This document shows, piece by piece, positions 32,452-40,567 of a stretch of DNA of 64,000 nucleotides. Every line of letters starts with the position of its first letter. Within the stretch, counting starts at the first letter, position 1. The notes under the pieces are model-generated. The model had not been told where the DNA came from. It ran no database searches and was given only the letters and a program-made list of their open reading frames with translations. Both the position numbers and the translations under genes were made by a program. Origin of the DNA: Stenotrophomonas bentonitica (GTDB lineage Bacteria; Pseudomonadota; Gammaproteobacteria; Xanthomonadales; Xanthomonadaceae); the NCBI RefSeq assembly GCF_002887735.1, contig NZ_PKQP01000002.1, positions 62,001 to 126,000 on the forward strand, written 5' to 3'.

Positions 32452-33132
32452 ATGTCGATGGGAAGGAGGTCGCTACGCGGCTGGGTGGTCATGAGCCTGC
32501 TGATGGGCATGGTCATGCCGGCCGGTGCCGCTTCGTTGGATGAGCGGCTGCATCGGGCAGCGGAGAAGGGCGATGCCACTGCAGTGCGTACGCTGCTGGG
32601 GCAGGGCGCCAGGGTGGATGCGCGCGGCGTGGCGAAGGCGACACCGTTGCTGGTTGCGACCCACCACAATCACGTGGAGGCCGCGCTTGCGCTGATCCAG
32701 GCGGGTGCCGACGTCAATGCCAAGGATGCGATCCAGGACAGCCCCTATCTCTACGCCGGTGCCCGCGGGCATCTCGAGATCCTGCGCGCGACCCTGGCGG
32801 CCGGTGCGGACTTGAAGAGCACCAATCGCTACGGTGGCACTGCACTCATTCCGGCGGCCGAACGCGGGCACGTGGAGACCGTGGCGACGCTGATCGCTGC
32901 CGGCGTCGAGGTGGATCATGTCAACAACCTGCAGTGGACCGCGCTGCTGGAGGCGATCATCCTCGCCGATGGCGGCCCGCGGCATGTCGAGATCGTCCGT
33001 CAGCTCATCGCGGCGGGCGCGGATGTGAACCTGCCCGACGGTGACGGCGTTAGCCCGCTGCAGCATGCACGCCAGCGCGGGTACCGCGCGATCGAGACGC
33101 TGCTTCTCGCCGCCGGCGCTGCCCAGGGCTGA
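32452..33132 (+). CDS. Exported ankyrin-repeat protein
   Basis: This 226-residue protein has a Sec signal peptide (cleavage expected after PAGAA near residue 23) and about six ankyrin repeats over residues 25-226. Each shows the pattern TPLLVATHHNHVEAALALIQ-AGADVNAKD. Ankyrin repeats mediate protein binding; a periplasmic location suggests binding to a secreted or periplasmic partner, as for AnkB-type proteins that support catalases. AAGGAGCAGGAAC precedes the ATG at 32452, and MSM gives a second start two codons on. The next gene is a Tat-type aldo/keto reductase on the same strand. Confidence 0.85.
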   Translation: MSMGRRSLRGWVVMSLLMGMVMPAGAASLDERLHRAAEKGDATAVRTLLGQGARVDARGVAKATPLLVATHHNHVEAALALIQAGADVNAKDAIQDSPYLYAGARGHLEILRATLAAGADLKSTNRYGGTALIPAAERGHVETVATLIAAGVEVDHVNNLQWTALLEAIILADGGPRHVEIVRQLIAAGADVNLPDGDGVSPLQHARQRGYRAIETLLLAAGAAQG

Positions 33133-33247
33133 GCATCCGCACGGCGGCGGGGGGAGCAATGTTGCCGCTGCCTTGACGCGGCAACGGCATGCTCTGCACC
33201 ACCGTTCTGCGACGCTGTGCGCTTCCCCCGCAGAATCAGGAGTCGCC

Positions 33248-34396
33248 GTGAACGCACGTCGCCACTTCCTCTCCGTTGCAGCCGCCGGCACCGCAGCCTT
33301 CGCCGCTTCACCGTTGATGGCGCAGTCGTCCGGCCCGGGCAGCGTCCTGCCCACCCGCGGCCAGGCCTCGACGAAACCCTTGCCCGGCAATCCGGCGCAG
33401 CAGGGCAGGCGCTATCGTCCGCAGACCCGCCTGGGCCTGGGCGGTGTCGCGATCGGCAATGGCTTCGCGGCCGCCAGCGACGCACAGAGTGAAGCCACGC
33501 TGGCAGCGGCCTATGCGGCAGGCGTGCGCTATTACGACACGTCACCCTGGTACGGGCTCGGCCTGAGCGAGCGCCGCTACGGCCATCACCTGCACAACCA
33601 CCCGGCGCGCGAGTACACGCTGTCGACCAAGGTCGGCCGGCTGCTGACCGCGACCGCCGGTGAACTGCAGGAGGTGATGTGGAAGGATCCCTCGCCGTTC
33701 CATTACCGCTACGACTACTCCGCCGACGGCACGCGGCGTTCGGTGGAGGACAGCCTCAACCGGCTTGGTGTGTCGCAGCTGGATGTGGTCTTCATCCATG
33801 ACCTCTCGCCGGACAACGAGAAAGACCTGGGCATGCCGTGGGAGCAGCGCTTCGCGGAAGCGGCGAAGGGCGCCATGCCAGCACTGACCCGCATGCGCGA
33901 GGAGGGCTTGATCAAGGCGTGGGGCTTCGGTGTGAACCGTCCCGAGCCCGCCCTGCGTGCGGTGGCCGAGGCGGATCCGGACATCTTCCTGCTCGCCTGC
34001 CAGTACTCGCTGCTCGACCACGAGCAGGCCCTGCACGACACCTTCCCCAAGATCGCCGCACACGGAGCATCGGTAGTGGTCGGCTCGCCGCTGCTGGCTG
34101 GCTACCTGGCTGGGCGCGATCGCTATCTGTATGACGGCAAGGTGCCGTCGTGGGCGCCGGAAAAGCGTGCCAGGGTGCAGGCCATCTGTGATCGCCATGG
34201 CGTGGACCTGCGCACCGCGGCGCTGCAGTTCGCCGATGCGCCGGAGGTGGTCTCGGCGGTCATTCCGGGCGCGCGCACGCCCGAACAGGTGCTGGCCAAC
34301 GTCGCTTCCATGTCCGTGGCGGTGCCGGGCGCCTTCTGGGCAGAGCTCAAGCAGGAAAAGCTGATTGCCTCCGATGCGCCGGTGCCGCGCGGCTGA
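33248..34396 (+). CDS. Aldo/keto reductase with twin-arginine signal (D-threo-aldose dehydrogenase-like)
   Basis: This 382-residue protein has an N-terminal twin-arginine-like signal (NARRHFLSVAAAGTAAFAA) and an AKR barrel. The catalytic tetrad is visible: Asp97 and Tyr102 in RYYDTSPWYGLG, Lys128 in LSTKVG, His184 in VFIHDLS. Sequence type resembles D-threo-aldose 1-dehydrogenase/L-fucose dehydrogenases. The start is GTG at 33248, five bases after GGAG. Export is unusual for an NAD(P)-dependent enzyme; it would need to fold with cofactor in the cytoplasm, which suits Tat. The substrate is unknown. Confidence 0.82.
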   Translation: MNARRHFLSVAAAGTAAFAASPLMAQSSGPGSVLPTRGQASTKPLPGNPAQQGRRYRPQTRLGLGGVAIGNGFAAASDAQSEATLAAAYAAGVRYYDTSPWYGLGLSERRYGHHLHNHPAREYTLSTKVGRLLTATAGELQEVMWKDPSPFHYRYDYSADGTRRSVEDSLNRLGVSQLDVVFIHDLSPDNEKDLGMPWEQRFAEAAKGAMPALTRMREEGLIKAWGFGVNRPEPALRAVAEADPDIFLLACQYSLLDHEQALHDTFPKIAAHGASVVVGSPLLAGYLAGRDRYLYDGKVPSWAPEKRARVQAICDRHGVDLRTAALQFADAPEVVSAVIPGARTPEQVLANVASMSVAVPGAFWAELKQEKLIASDAPVPRG

Positions 34397-34603
34397 CCAG
34401 GCCGAAGCGCCGGCAGATCGCTTGAGCTGAGCGGCGCGCCAACCCGACCCATCACGCCCCGCGCCCAGTGGGGCGTGGCCGGGCGCCGTCCGCGTCCCTG
34501 GGCGGGCTGGCCTTCCGCTGGCCCGCCGGATGCGGCATCATGCCGCCCAATCGTTCCCTCCAGCCGCCGCCAGAGGAATCCCTTCCTGCCTGGAGGCATT
34601 GCC

Positions 34604-36817
34604 GTGTCCGTCGTTCCGTTCCGTGTTGCCCCGATCCATTCGGGTCGTCGTCGTGCTGTTCCCTCGATCTCCCCGCTGATGCAGGCGATGGGCTGCGTGC
34701 TGGGCCTGGCCCTGTCCGCGTCTGCCGTGCAGGCCGAAGAGGCGCCGGCGGGCGAGGCACCTGCCAAGGACGGCGCACAGACCCTGCAGACCGTGCAGGT
34801 CACCGCCAACCAGCTCGGCACCGTCACCGAGGGCAGTGATTCGTACACGCCCGGCACGATCGCCACCGCCACCCGCCTGGTGCTCAGTCCGCGCCAGACG
34901 CCGCAGTCGATCAGCGTGATCACCCGGCAGGAAATGAACGACTTCGGGCTCAACGGCATCGATGACGTCATGAAGGTCACGCCCGGCGTGAGCATCGTCA
35001 CCTATGACAGCGAGCGCACCGAGTACTACGCGCGTGGCTTTGCGGTGCAGAACTTCCAGTACGACGGCATCCCGATGGCGCGCGATTCGGCCTACTCGGC
35101 CGGCAACACGCTCAGCGACATGGCCATCTATGACCGCATCGAAGTGCTCAAGGGCGCCACCGGCCTGCTGACCGGCATGGGCGATCCGGGCGCGACCATC
35201 AACCTGGTGCGCAAGAAGCCGACCCGCGAACTGGCTGGCAGCGCCACGCTGGGCGTGGGCTCGTGGGACAGCTATCGCGCCGAGGTCGATGTCGGCGGGC
35301 CGCTCACTGAAAGTGGCCGCGTGCGCGGCCGCGTCGTGGGCGCCTACCAGGACAAGCATTCCAATGCCGACCACTACCAGCGCAGCAATGAAGTCTTCTA
35401 CGGCATTCTCGAGGCCGACGTCGGCGAGAGCACCCTGCTGACTGTCGGTGCCGATTACCAGGACAGCGATCCGGAAGGGTCCAGCTGGGGTGGCATTCCG
35501 CTGCTGGACAGCGAGGGCAACTTCAACAGGATGCCGCGCTCGTTCAACAACGGCGCACGCTGGAGCCGCTGGGGCCAGTACGCCCGTACCGGCTTCGCCA
35601 CGCTGGAGCACACCTTCGCCAATGACTGGGTCGCCAAGTTGCAGCTCAATCACCAGGTCAACGGGTATGACGCCTCGCTGGGCGCGGCGGCCGGTGGCAA
35701 TCCCGATCCGGTCACCGGTGAGGGCGTGAGCATGTGGCTGGGCCAGTACATCGGCAAGACGACCAGCAATGCGGCCGATCTGTACGTCAGCGGCAAGTTC
35801 GAGTGGTTCGGCCGGCAGCATGAGCTGGTGGTCGGTGGCAGCGTGTCGCGCAAGCGCTGGGTCAACAACGGCTACTCGCCGCAGCCGGGCTATGTCAGCA
35901 GCGTTGCCGACTACTACGCCTGGACCGGCGATGTGCCCGAGCCGGATTGGCAGTGGGGCTACGGTGACAACCAGGTCACCCGCGAAAGCGGTGCCTACGT
36001 GGTGGGCCGTTTCGACCTGGCCGATCCGCTCAAGCTGATCCTCGGCAGCCGCATCGCCAACTACAAGTCTCCGGATACCGACGAGAGCGGCGTGGTCGTG
36101 CCGTATGCCGGCCTGGTGTACGACCTCAATCGCAACGTCTCGGTGTTCGCCAGCTACAGCACCATCTTCAAGCCGCAGGGCAACCAGGACGAGCAGGGCC
36201 GGGTGCTCGATCCGCTGGAAGGGCGCAGCTACGAAGCCGGCCTGAAAGCGGAGTTCTACGATGGCCGCCTCAATGCCAGTGCGGCGGTGTTCCAGCTGGA
36301 ACAGGACAACTACGCGCAGCCGACCGGCGGCAGGACGCCGAGTGGCGGCATCGCCTATGAAGGCCTGATGGGCGTACGCACCAAGGGATATGAGCTGGAG
36401 GTGTCCGGTCAGCTGGCGCCGGGCTGGCAGGTGCAGGGCGGCTACGCGCACAAGATCGCGCGCCAGCAGTCCGCCAAGGTCTCCACGCTGGAGCCGGAAG
36501 ACCAGTTCAGCGTGCACACCAGCTACCGGCTCACCGGTGTGGCTGATGGCTGGAGCCTCGGCGGTGGCGCGCGCTGGCAGGGCAGCACCTTCGGCACCAT
36601 CACCAACCCGGCCACCGGCGGAAGCCAGGTCCATCGCACCGAGCCCTATTGGCTGCTCGATGCGATGGCGCGTTACCAGTTCAATGACCAGCTCTCGGCG
36701 ACGCTCAACGTCAACAACCTGCTGGACAAGCACTACTACACGATCTTCAGCTGGTACAGCACCTACACCTGGGGTGAGCCTCGCAACGTCCGGCTGACGC
36801 TGAACTACAGATTCTGA
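34604..36817 (+). CDS. TonB-dependent siderophore receptor (FpvA/FhuE type)
   Basis: This 737-residue outer-membrane receptor has a signal peptide (cleavage after AVQA, residue 44), a TonB-box-like TLQTVQVTAN, a plug domain (about 75-190) with RQTPQSISVITRQEMND and DRIEVLKGATGLLTGMGDPG split near residues 105-205, and a 22-strand barrel ending in Phe. The plug pattern is that of ferric siderophore receptors. The start is GTG at 34604, seven bases after TGGAGG. No AT-rich Fur box is visible in the GC-rich upstream 200 bases. Ligand unknown. Confidence 0.88.
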   Translation: MSVVPFRVAPIHSGRRRAVPSISPLMQAMGCVLGLALSASAVQAEEAPAGEAPAKDGAQTLQTVQVTANQLGTVTEGSDSYTPGTIATATRLVLSPRQTPQSISVITRQEMNDFGLNGIDDVMKVTPGVSIVTYDSERTEYYARGFAVQNFQYDGIPMARDSAYSAGNTLSDMAIYDRIEVLKGATGLLTGMGDPGATINLVRKKPTRELAGSATLGVGSWDSYRAEVDVGGPLTESGRVRGRVVGAYQDKHSNADHYQRSNEVFYGILEADVGESTLLTVGADYQDSDPEGSSWGGIPLLDSEGNFNRMPRSFNNGARWSRWGQYARTGFATLEHTFANDWVAKLQLNHQVNGYDASLGAAAGGNPDPVTGEGVSMWLGQYIGKTTSNAADLYVSGKFEWFGRQHELVVGGSVSRKRWVNNGYSPQPGYVSSVADYYAWTGDVPEPDWQWGYGDNQVTRESGAYVVGRFDLADPLKLILGSRIANYKSPDTDESGVVVPYAGLVYDLNRNVSVFASYSTIFKPQGNQDEQGRVLDPLEGRSYEAGLKAEFYDGRLNASAAVFQLEQDNYAQPTGGRTPSGGIAYEGLMGVRTKGYELEVSGQLAPGWQVQGGYAHKIARQQSAKVSTLEPEDQFSVHTSYRLTGVADGWSLGGGARWQGSTFGTITNPATGGSQVHRTEPYWLLDAMARYQFNDQLSATLNVNNLLDKHYYTIFSWYSTYTWGEPRNVRLTLNYRF

Positions 36818-36831
36818 TCCACGCAACGAAC

Positions 36832-36863
36832 GACACCCCGGGCAACCGGGGTGTCTGCGTTTC
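36832..36863. terminator. Terminator between convergent receptor and pirin genes
   Basis: GACACCCCGG, loop GCAA, and CCGGGGTGTC form a 10-bp hairpin followed by TGCGTTT on the plus strand. It lies 14 bases after the receptor stop. Confidence 0.7.
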
Positions 36864-36875
36864 CGCGCCTGGTGA

Positions 36876-37577
36876 TTACAGCGCGACGTCGAACACGATG
36901 ACTTCCGCATCATTGGCGTTCTCCAGCGTCAGCTGCGCCTCGTCGCTGACCTGCAGCGCATCGCCGGTTTCCAGGGTGATGCCGTTGACCTGCAGCTGCC
37001 CGCGGGCCACCTGTACATAGGCGCCGCGGCCCGGGGCCAGCGGCAGGTGGACGCGCTCGTCACCGTCCAGGATCGTGGCGTAGAGGTTGGCATCCTGGTG
37101 GATCAGCAGCGAACCCTCACGGCCATCGCGCGAAGCGATCAGGCGCAGCTGGCCGCGCTTGGTCTCCGGCGCGAAGTGGGTCTCCTGGTAGCTCGGGGTG
37201 ATGTTTTCCTGATCGGGGAACAGCCAGATCTGCAGGAAGTGCACCGCCTCGTCGGCCGAGTGGTTGAACTCGCTGTGGCTGACGCCGCTGCCGGCGCTCA
37301 TGCGCTGCACATCGCCGTAGCGCAGCACCGAACCGGTGCCCATCGAGTCCTTGTGCTCCAGCGCGCCGCCGAGCACGTAGGAGACGATCTCCATGTTGCT
37401 GTGGCTGTGGGTGCCGAAACCCTGGCCGCCCTGCACGCGGTCTTCGTTGATCACCCGCAGCGGCCCGAAGCTGACGTAGCGCGGGTCGTAGTAATTGGCG
37501 AAGGAGAAGGTGTGCATGGAGTTCAGCCAGCCATGGTCGGCCTTGCCACGGGTGTTGCTCTTGCGGATCTGCAGCAT
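36876..37577 (-). CDS. Pirin family bicupin protein
   Basis: This 233-residue pirin has an N-terminal cupin with the metal-binding set GFGTHSHSNMEIVSYVLGG and ALEHKDSMG at about residues 54-82, and a second, degenerate cupin in the C-terminal half. Relatives such as YhhW are quercetinases or redox-sensing proteins. The ATG at 37577 (MLQIRKSNTRGKADHGW) is the family start and follows a GGAG site; longer frame upstream is unconserved. It is divergent from a LysR regulator 140 bases away, which probably controls it. Confidence 0.9.
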   Translation of the reverse strand: MLQIRKSNTRGKADHGWLNSMHTFSFANYYDPRYVSFGPLRVINEDRVQGGQGFGTHSHSNMEIVSYVLGGALEHKDSMGTGSVLRYGDVQRMSAGSGVSHSEFNHSADEAVHFLQIWLFPDQENITPSYQETHFAPETKRGQLRLIASRDGREGSLLIHQDANLYATILDGDERVHLPLAPGRGAYVQVARGQLQVNGITLETGDALQVSDEAQLTLENANDAEVIVFDVAL

Positions 37578-37717
37578 GGGAATCTCCTGGGTGTTCGATG
37601 GTTTCGATGGCGGTCCGGGGTGGTCGCTGCCGTTCCCTTTCCTGTTGCGGCCAGTATCCGCTTGCTCCGACCGCTTGAAAAACGGATAGTTTCGCAAGCC
37701 ATCATCGAAAATTTCGA

Positions 37718-38644
37718 ATGCTCAAGCTCAGCCTCGACGCCCTGCAGATCCTGGACGCCATCGACCGCCGTGGCTCGTTCGCCTCGGCCGGCAAGGCCCT
37801 GCACAAGGTGCCCTCGACCATCTCCTACACAGTCGCCAAGCTGGAAGAAGACCTGGGCGTGCAGCTGTTCGACCGGGTCGGGCCGCGCGCGCACCTGACC
37901 CCGGCCGGGGAGGCGCTGCTGGAAGAGGGGCGCCATCTGCTGCGGGCCGCCCGCGAGCTGGAGATGCGGGTGCGGCGCGTGGCCTCCGGCTGGGAAGCCG
38001 AGCTGACCGTGGCGGTCGATTCGATGTTCGTACCGGCGCTGCTGGCCGAGGACGTACGAGCCTTCAACGCGGTGGCCGAACAGACCCGGATGCGGCTGAT
38101 CACTGAATCGCTCTCGGGCACGTGGGAGGCATTGCTGGACCGGCGCGCGGACCTGCTGGTCGGCGCGCCGGGTGAGGGGCCCAGTGGCGGCGGCTACGTA
38201 GTCGAGCCGATGGGCGTGGTGCGCTTCGTGTTCGCCGTGTCGCCCTCACATCCATTGGCGGCCGCGCCCGAACCGTTGGGCCGTGAGCAGCTGGCCACCC
38301 ACTGCGCGATCGCCGTGGCCGATTCGGCACGGCGGCTGCTGCCGCGTACGGTGGGCCTGCTGATGGGACAGGAAACGGTCACCGTGCCGGACATGGTCAG
38401 CAAGTTCCGCCTGCAGTGCGCCGGGCTCGGTTTCGGTTTCCTGCCCGAGCCGTATGTGCAGCAGGCGGTGCGGGACGGCCGGCTGGTGATCAAACAGGTC
38501 GAGGAACCCAAACCGGACGAGACGTTCTGGCTGGCCTGGCGCACCGGCGAGGAGGGGGCCGCATTGCGCTGGTGGCGGGAGCGGCTGCAGCGCCCGGAGG
38601 TGCTGGCGGGCTGGTGGCCCACCATGGAAGGCTGGCTGGGCTGA
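37718..38644 (+). CDS. LysR-type transcriptional regulator, divergent from pirin
   Basis: This 308-residue regulator has an N-terminal winged helix-turn-helix (residues 1-65, with FASAGKALHKVPSTISYTVAKLEEDLGVQLFDR spread over 21-53) and a LysR effector-binding domain (about 90-300). The arrangement, divergent from a pirin gene, is common and suggests control of pirin by a redox or small-molecule signal. The intergenic space of 140 bases holds AT-rich sequence (CATCGAAAATTTCGAATG near 37700), including a TCGAAA/TTTCGA dyad that could be its operator. Confidence 0.88.
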   Translation: MLKLSLDALQILDAIDRRGSFASAGKALHKVPSTISYTVAKLEEDLGVQLFDRVGPRAHLTPAGEALLEEGRHLLRAARELEMRVRRVASGWEAELTVAVDSMFVPALLAEDVRAFNAVAEQTRMRLITESLSGTWEALLDRRADLLVGAPGEGPSGGGYVVEPMGVVRFVFAVSPSHPLAAAPEPLGREQLATHCAIAVADSARRLLPRTVGLLMGQETVTVPDMVSKFRLQCAGLGFGFLPEPYVQQAVRDGRLVIKQVEEPKPDETFWLAWRTGEEGAALRWWRERLQRPEVLAGWWPTMEGWLG

Positions 38645-38799
38645 TCGCAGGCCGGGCAGGGGCCTGCGGCGATGCCGCTGCCCGTCCGTTCAAGCTGAAT
38701 GTTGGCTTGGCTGTCATCGGATGGTCATCTGGATGCGATAGAGCGGCGCCTGCGTGATCGGTACCCTGCGCGACTCGTCTGGTTTTTCCGATTCTGCCC

Positions 38800-39948
38800 A
38801 TGAAGCGCTTGCTGCTGTTGCTGCTGGCCGGGGCTGGCCTGTGGCTGGCTGCCTGCTCTTCCTTGACCTCCACCGCTGCCTCGACCTCGTTGAGTGATCG
38901 CCTGATCGCGCCCGGCGGCGTATCCACGCTGCTGGACATGCCGCGCATCGCCGAAGCGGTGGAGAGCGTGCCCAACCGGCATGGCCGGGTGACCGGGCGC
39001 GCGGGCGTGCCGATCTTCTGGCGTGCGTTCGACCCCGGTCAGTACGGGCTGCATTACCAGTACCTGGCCCAGCAGCACGACAACGGCGAGCCGCTGCGCA
39101 CCGGCATGGCGCTGGACCTGCCGCACCCGTTCCGGGCGCAGGCACCGCGCGGCACGGTGGTGCTGCTGCACGGCTGGATGATGAACGGTGATGCGATGCT
39201 GCCGTGGTCGCTGCAGCTGGCGCAGTCCGGCTACCGCGTGGTCACCATCGACCTGCGCAACCACGGCCATTCGGGTGCGGGACCGTCGGGCTACGGCACC
39301 TTCGAATCGGACGACGTGGTCGATGTCATCGCGGCGCTGAAGGCGCGTGGTGAAGTGGTCGGGCCGTTGTACCTGTTCGGGGTGTCCTATGGCGCTGCCA
39401 CTGCGCTGTTCACCGCCGACAAGCTCGGCGACCAGGTCACCGGCGTGGTGGCGATGGAGTCTTTCGCCAATGCCGGCGATGCCATCCGCAGCATGATCCC
39501 GCACCTGATGTCACTGCAACCGACGGCATGGAAAGCGCAGGCGATGGCCGCCTACGGACGTTGGCGCTATGGCGGTCAGGATATCGACCAGGTGATCGCC
39601 GCCGCCAGCCAGCGGCTGGACCTGGATCTGGACCGCGTCGATGTCACCCGCGCGCTGGCCGACAGCCGCGCCTGCGTGCTGCTGTTGCATGGCCAGGACG
39701 ATCAGCATGTACCGGTCGGGCAGGGGCGCCGCCTGGCGGCCGCCAGCCCGCGCGTGCACTACATCGAGCTGCGTGGCGAAGACCACATCACGCTGCCACT
39801 GCGCGTGGATCTGCTGGGCAGTGTGGTGGATGACTGGCTGGCGCATGACGACCACGCCGGTGGTGCGTGCCCCGCGCCGGAACTGCCGGGTGAAGCCGAC
39901 CTGATGGCGATGCAGGCGGCACAGGCGCACGCCCCGCCGCAGGGGTGA
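38800..39948 (+). CDS. Alpha/beta hydrolase lipoprotein
   Basis: This 382-residue hydrolase has a lipoprotein signal with lipobox LAAC at Cys19. Its alpha/beta-hydrolase fold has the oxyanion segment VLLHGWMMNGDAM, the nucleophile Ser196 in FGVSYGAAT, an acid in LLHGQDDQHVP, and a catalytic His in GEDHITL. It is probably an outer- or inner-membrane-anchored esterase facing the periplasm. The substrate is unknown. It stands alone and converges on the tRNA-Arg cluster, whose terminator separates them. Confidence 0.82.
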   Translation: MKRLLLLLLAGAGLWLAACSSLTSTAASTSLSDRLIAPGGVSTLLDMPRIAEAVESVPNRHGRVTGRAGVPIFWRAFDPGQYGLHYQYLAQQHDNGEPLRTGMALDLPHPFRAQAPRGTVVLLHGWMMNGDAMLPWSLQLAQSGYRVVTIDLRNHGHSGAGPSGYGTFESDDVVDVIAALKARGEVVGPLYLFGVSYGAATALFTADKLGDQVTGVVAMESFANAGDAIRSMIPHLMSLQPTAWKAQAMAAYGRWRYGGQDIDQVIAAASQRLDLDLDRVDVTRALADSRACVLLLHGQDDQHVPVGQGRRLAAASPRVHYIELRGEDHITLPLRVDLLGSVVDDWLAHDDHAGGACPAPELPGEADLMAMQAAQAHAPPQG

Positions 39949-39964
39949 CAGTTGGGGACAACGC

Positions 39965-39993
39965 AAAAAAAAACAGCAACCGATGGCTGCTGT
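39965..39993 (-). terminator. Rho-independent terminator of the tRNA-Arg cluster
   Basis: On the minus strand, ACAGCA and TGCTGT pair around a partly paired 9-base loop and are followed by nine T residues, 15 bases after the last tRNA-Arg. Confidence 0.7.
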
Positions 39994-40007
39994 CTTCGTC
40001 GATGCAA

Positions 40008-40084
40008 TGGTGCGCCCGGAGAGATTCGAACTCCCGACCGCCTGGTTCGTAGCCAGGTACTCTATCCAACTGAGCTACGGGCGC
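40008..40084 (-). tRNA. tRNA-Arg(ACG), copy 4 in transcription order
   Basis: This 77-base tRNA has acceptor stem GCGCCCG/CGGGCGC, anticodon loop CTACGAA (anticodon ACG, wobble A normally edited to inosine by TadA), T loop TTCGAAT and encoded CCA. It is the copy nearest the terminator. Confidence 0.97.
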
Positions 40085-40166
40085 ATTTGCATTGTCTGGT
40101 TGTGTGTCCTGCCGCGCGTGTTGCCACGTTCGACGGGAAGGCAAGCAAGCCTGCCATTCGATGTAA

Positions 40167-40243
40167 TGGTGCGCCCGGAGAGATTCGAACTCCCGACCGC
40201 CTGGTTCGTAGCCAGGTATTCTATCCAACTGAGCTACGGGCGC
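40167..40243 (-). tRNA. tRNA-Arg(ACG), copy 3, one base variant
   Basis: This has the same sequence as the other copies except one base near position 26, between the D and anticodon stems (AGAATACC instead of AGAGTACC). CCA is encoded. Confidence 0.96.
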
Positions 40244-40297
40244 ATTTCCATCGAATTTTCATTACTGATACCGACGGCGACATCGATACCCTGTTGA

Positions 40298-40374
40298 TGG
40301 TGCGCCCGGAGAGATTCGAACTCCCGACCGCCTGGTTCGTAGCCAGGTACTCTATCCAACTGAGCTACGGGCGC
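40298..40374 (-). tRNA. tRNA-Arg(ACG), copy 2
   Basis: Identical to copy 4 in the tRNA body, with encoded CCA. The spacer on its upstream side is a near-copy of the spacer on its downstream side. Confidence 0.97.
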
Positions 40375-40428
40375 ATTTACATCGAATTTTCATTACTGAT
40401 ACCGACGGCGAAATCGATACCCTGTTGA

Positions 40429-40505
40429 TGGTGCGCCCGGAGAGATTCGAACTCCCGACCGCCTGGTTCGTAGCCAGGTACTCTATCCAACTGAGCTACG
40501 GGCGC
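40429..40505 (-). tRNA. tRNA-Arg(ACG), copy 1 (promoter-proximal)
   Basis: This has the same tRNA body as copies 2 and 4 with encoded CCA. It lies 15 bases from the -10 of a near-consensus promoter. Confidence 0.97.
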
Positions 40506-40520
40506 GTCAACAGGAGCGGA

Positions 40521-40549
40521 ATTATGCGGATCGGCGTCGCATTCGTCAA
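40521..40549 (-). promoter_or_regulatory. Strong sigma-70 promoter of the tRNA-Arg cluster
   Basis: On the minus strand TTGACG and CATAAT are separated by exactly 17 bases, close to consensus, and are followed by TCCGCTCCTG just before the first tRNA-Arg. Confidence 0.8.
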
Positions 40550-40567
40550 CGGTTTTTGTGAAGGTCT

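Larger units (their letters stand above)
40167..40505. repeat. Tandem 131-base repeat carrying tRNA-Arg genes
   Basis: Copies 1, 2 and 3 start at an exact 131-base spacing. The two 54-base spacers (40244-40297 and 40375-40428) differ at only two or so positions (ATTTCCATCG versus ATTTACATCG; GACATCG versus GAAATCG). The fourth copy is 159 bases away with an unrelated spacer, so the array grew by recent duplication. Confidence 0.85.

Noticed and set aside
39952-40428. Apparent repeat protein (EIRTPDRLVRSQVLYPTEL-like units)
   Set aside because: It is a translation of the antisense strand of the tRNA-Arg genes, a well-known annotation artefact.
40008-40505. CRISPR-like regular repeat spacing
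   Set aside because: The repeats are 77-base tRNA genes with 54-82-base spacers that are themselves similar; no CRISPR repeat or cas gene is present.
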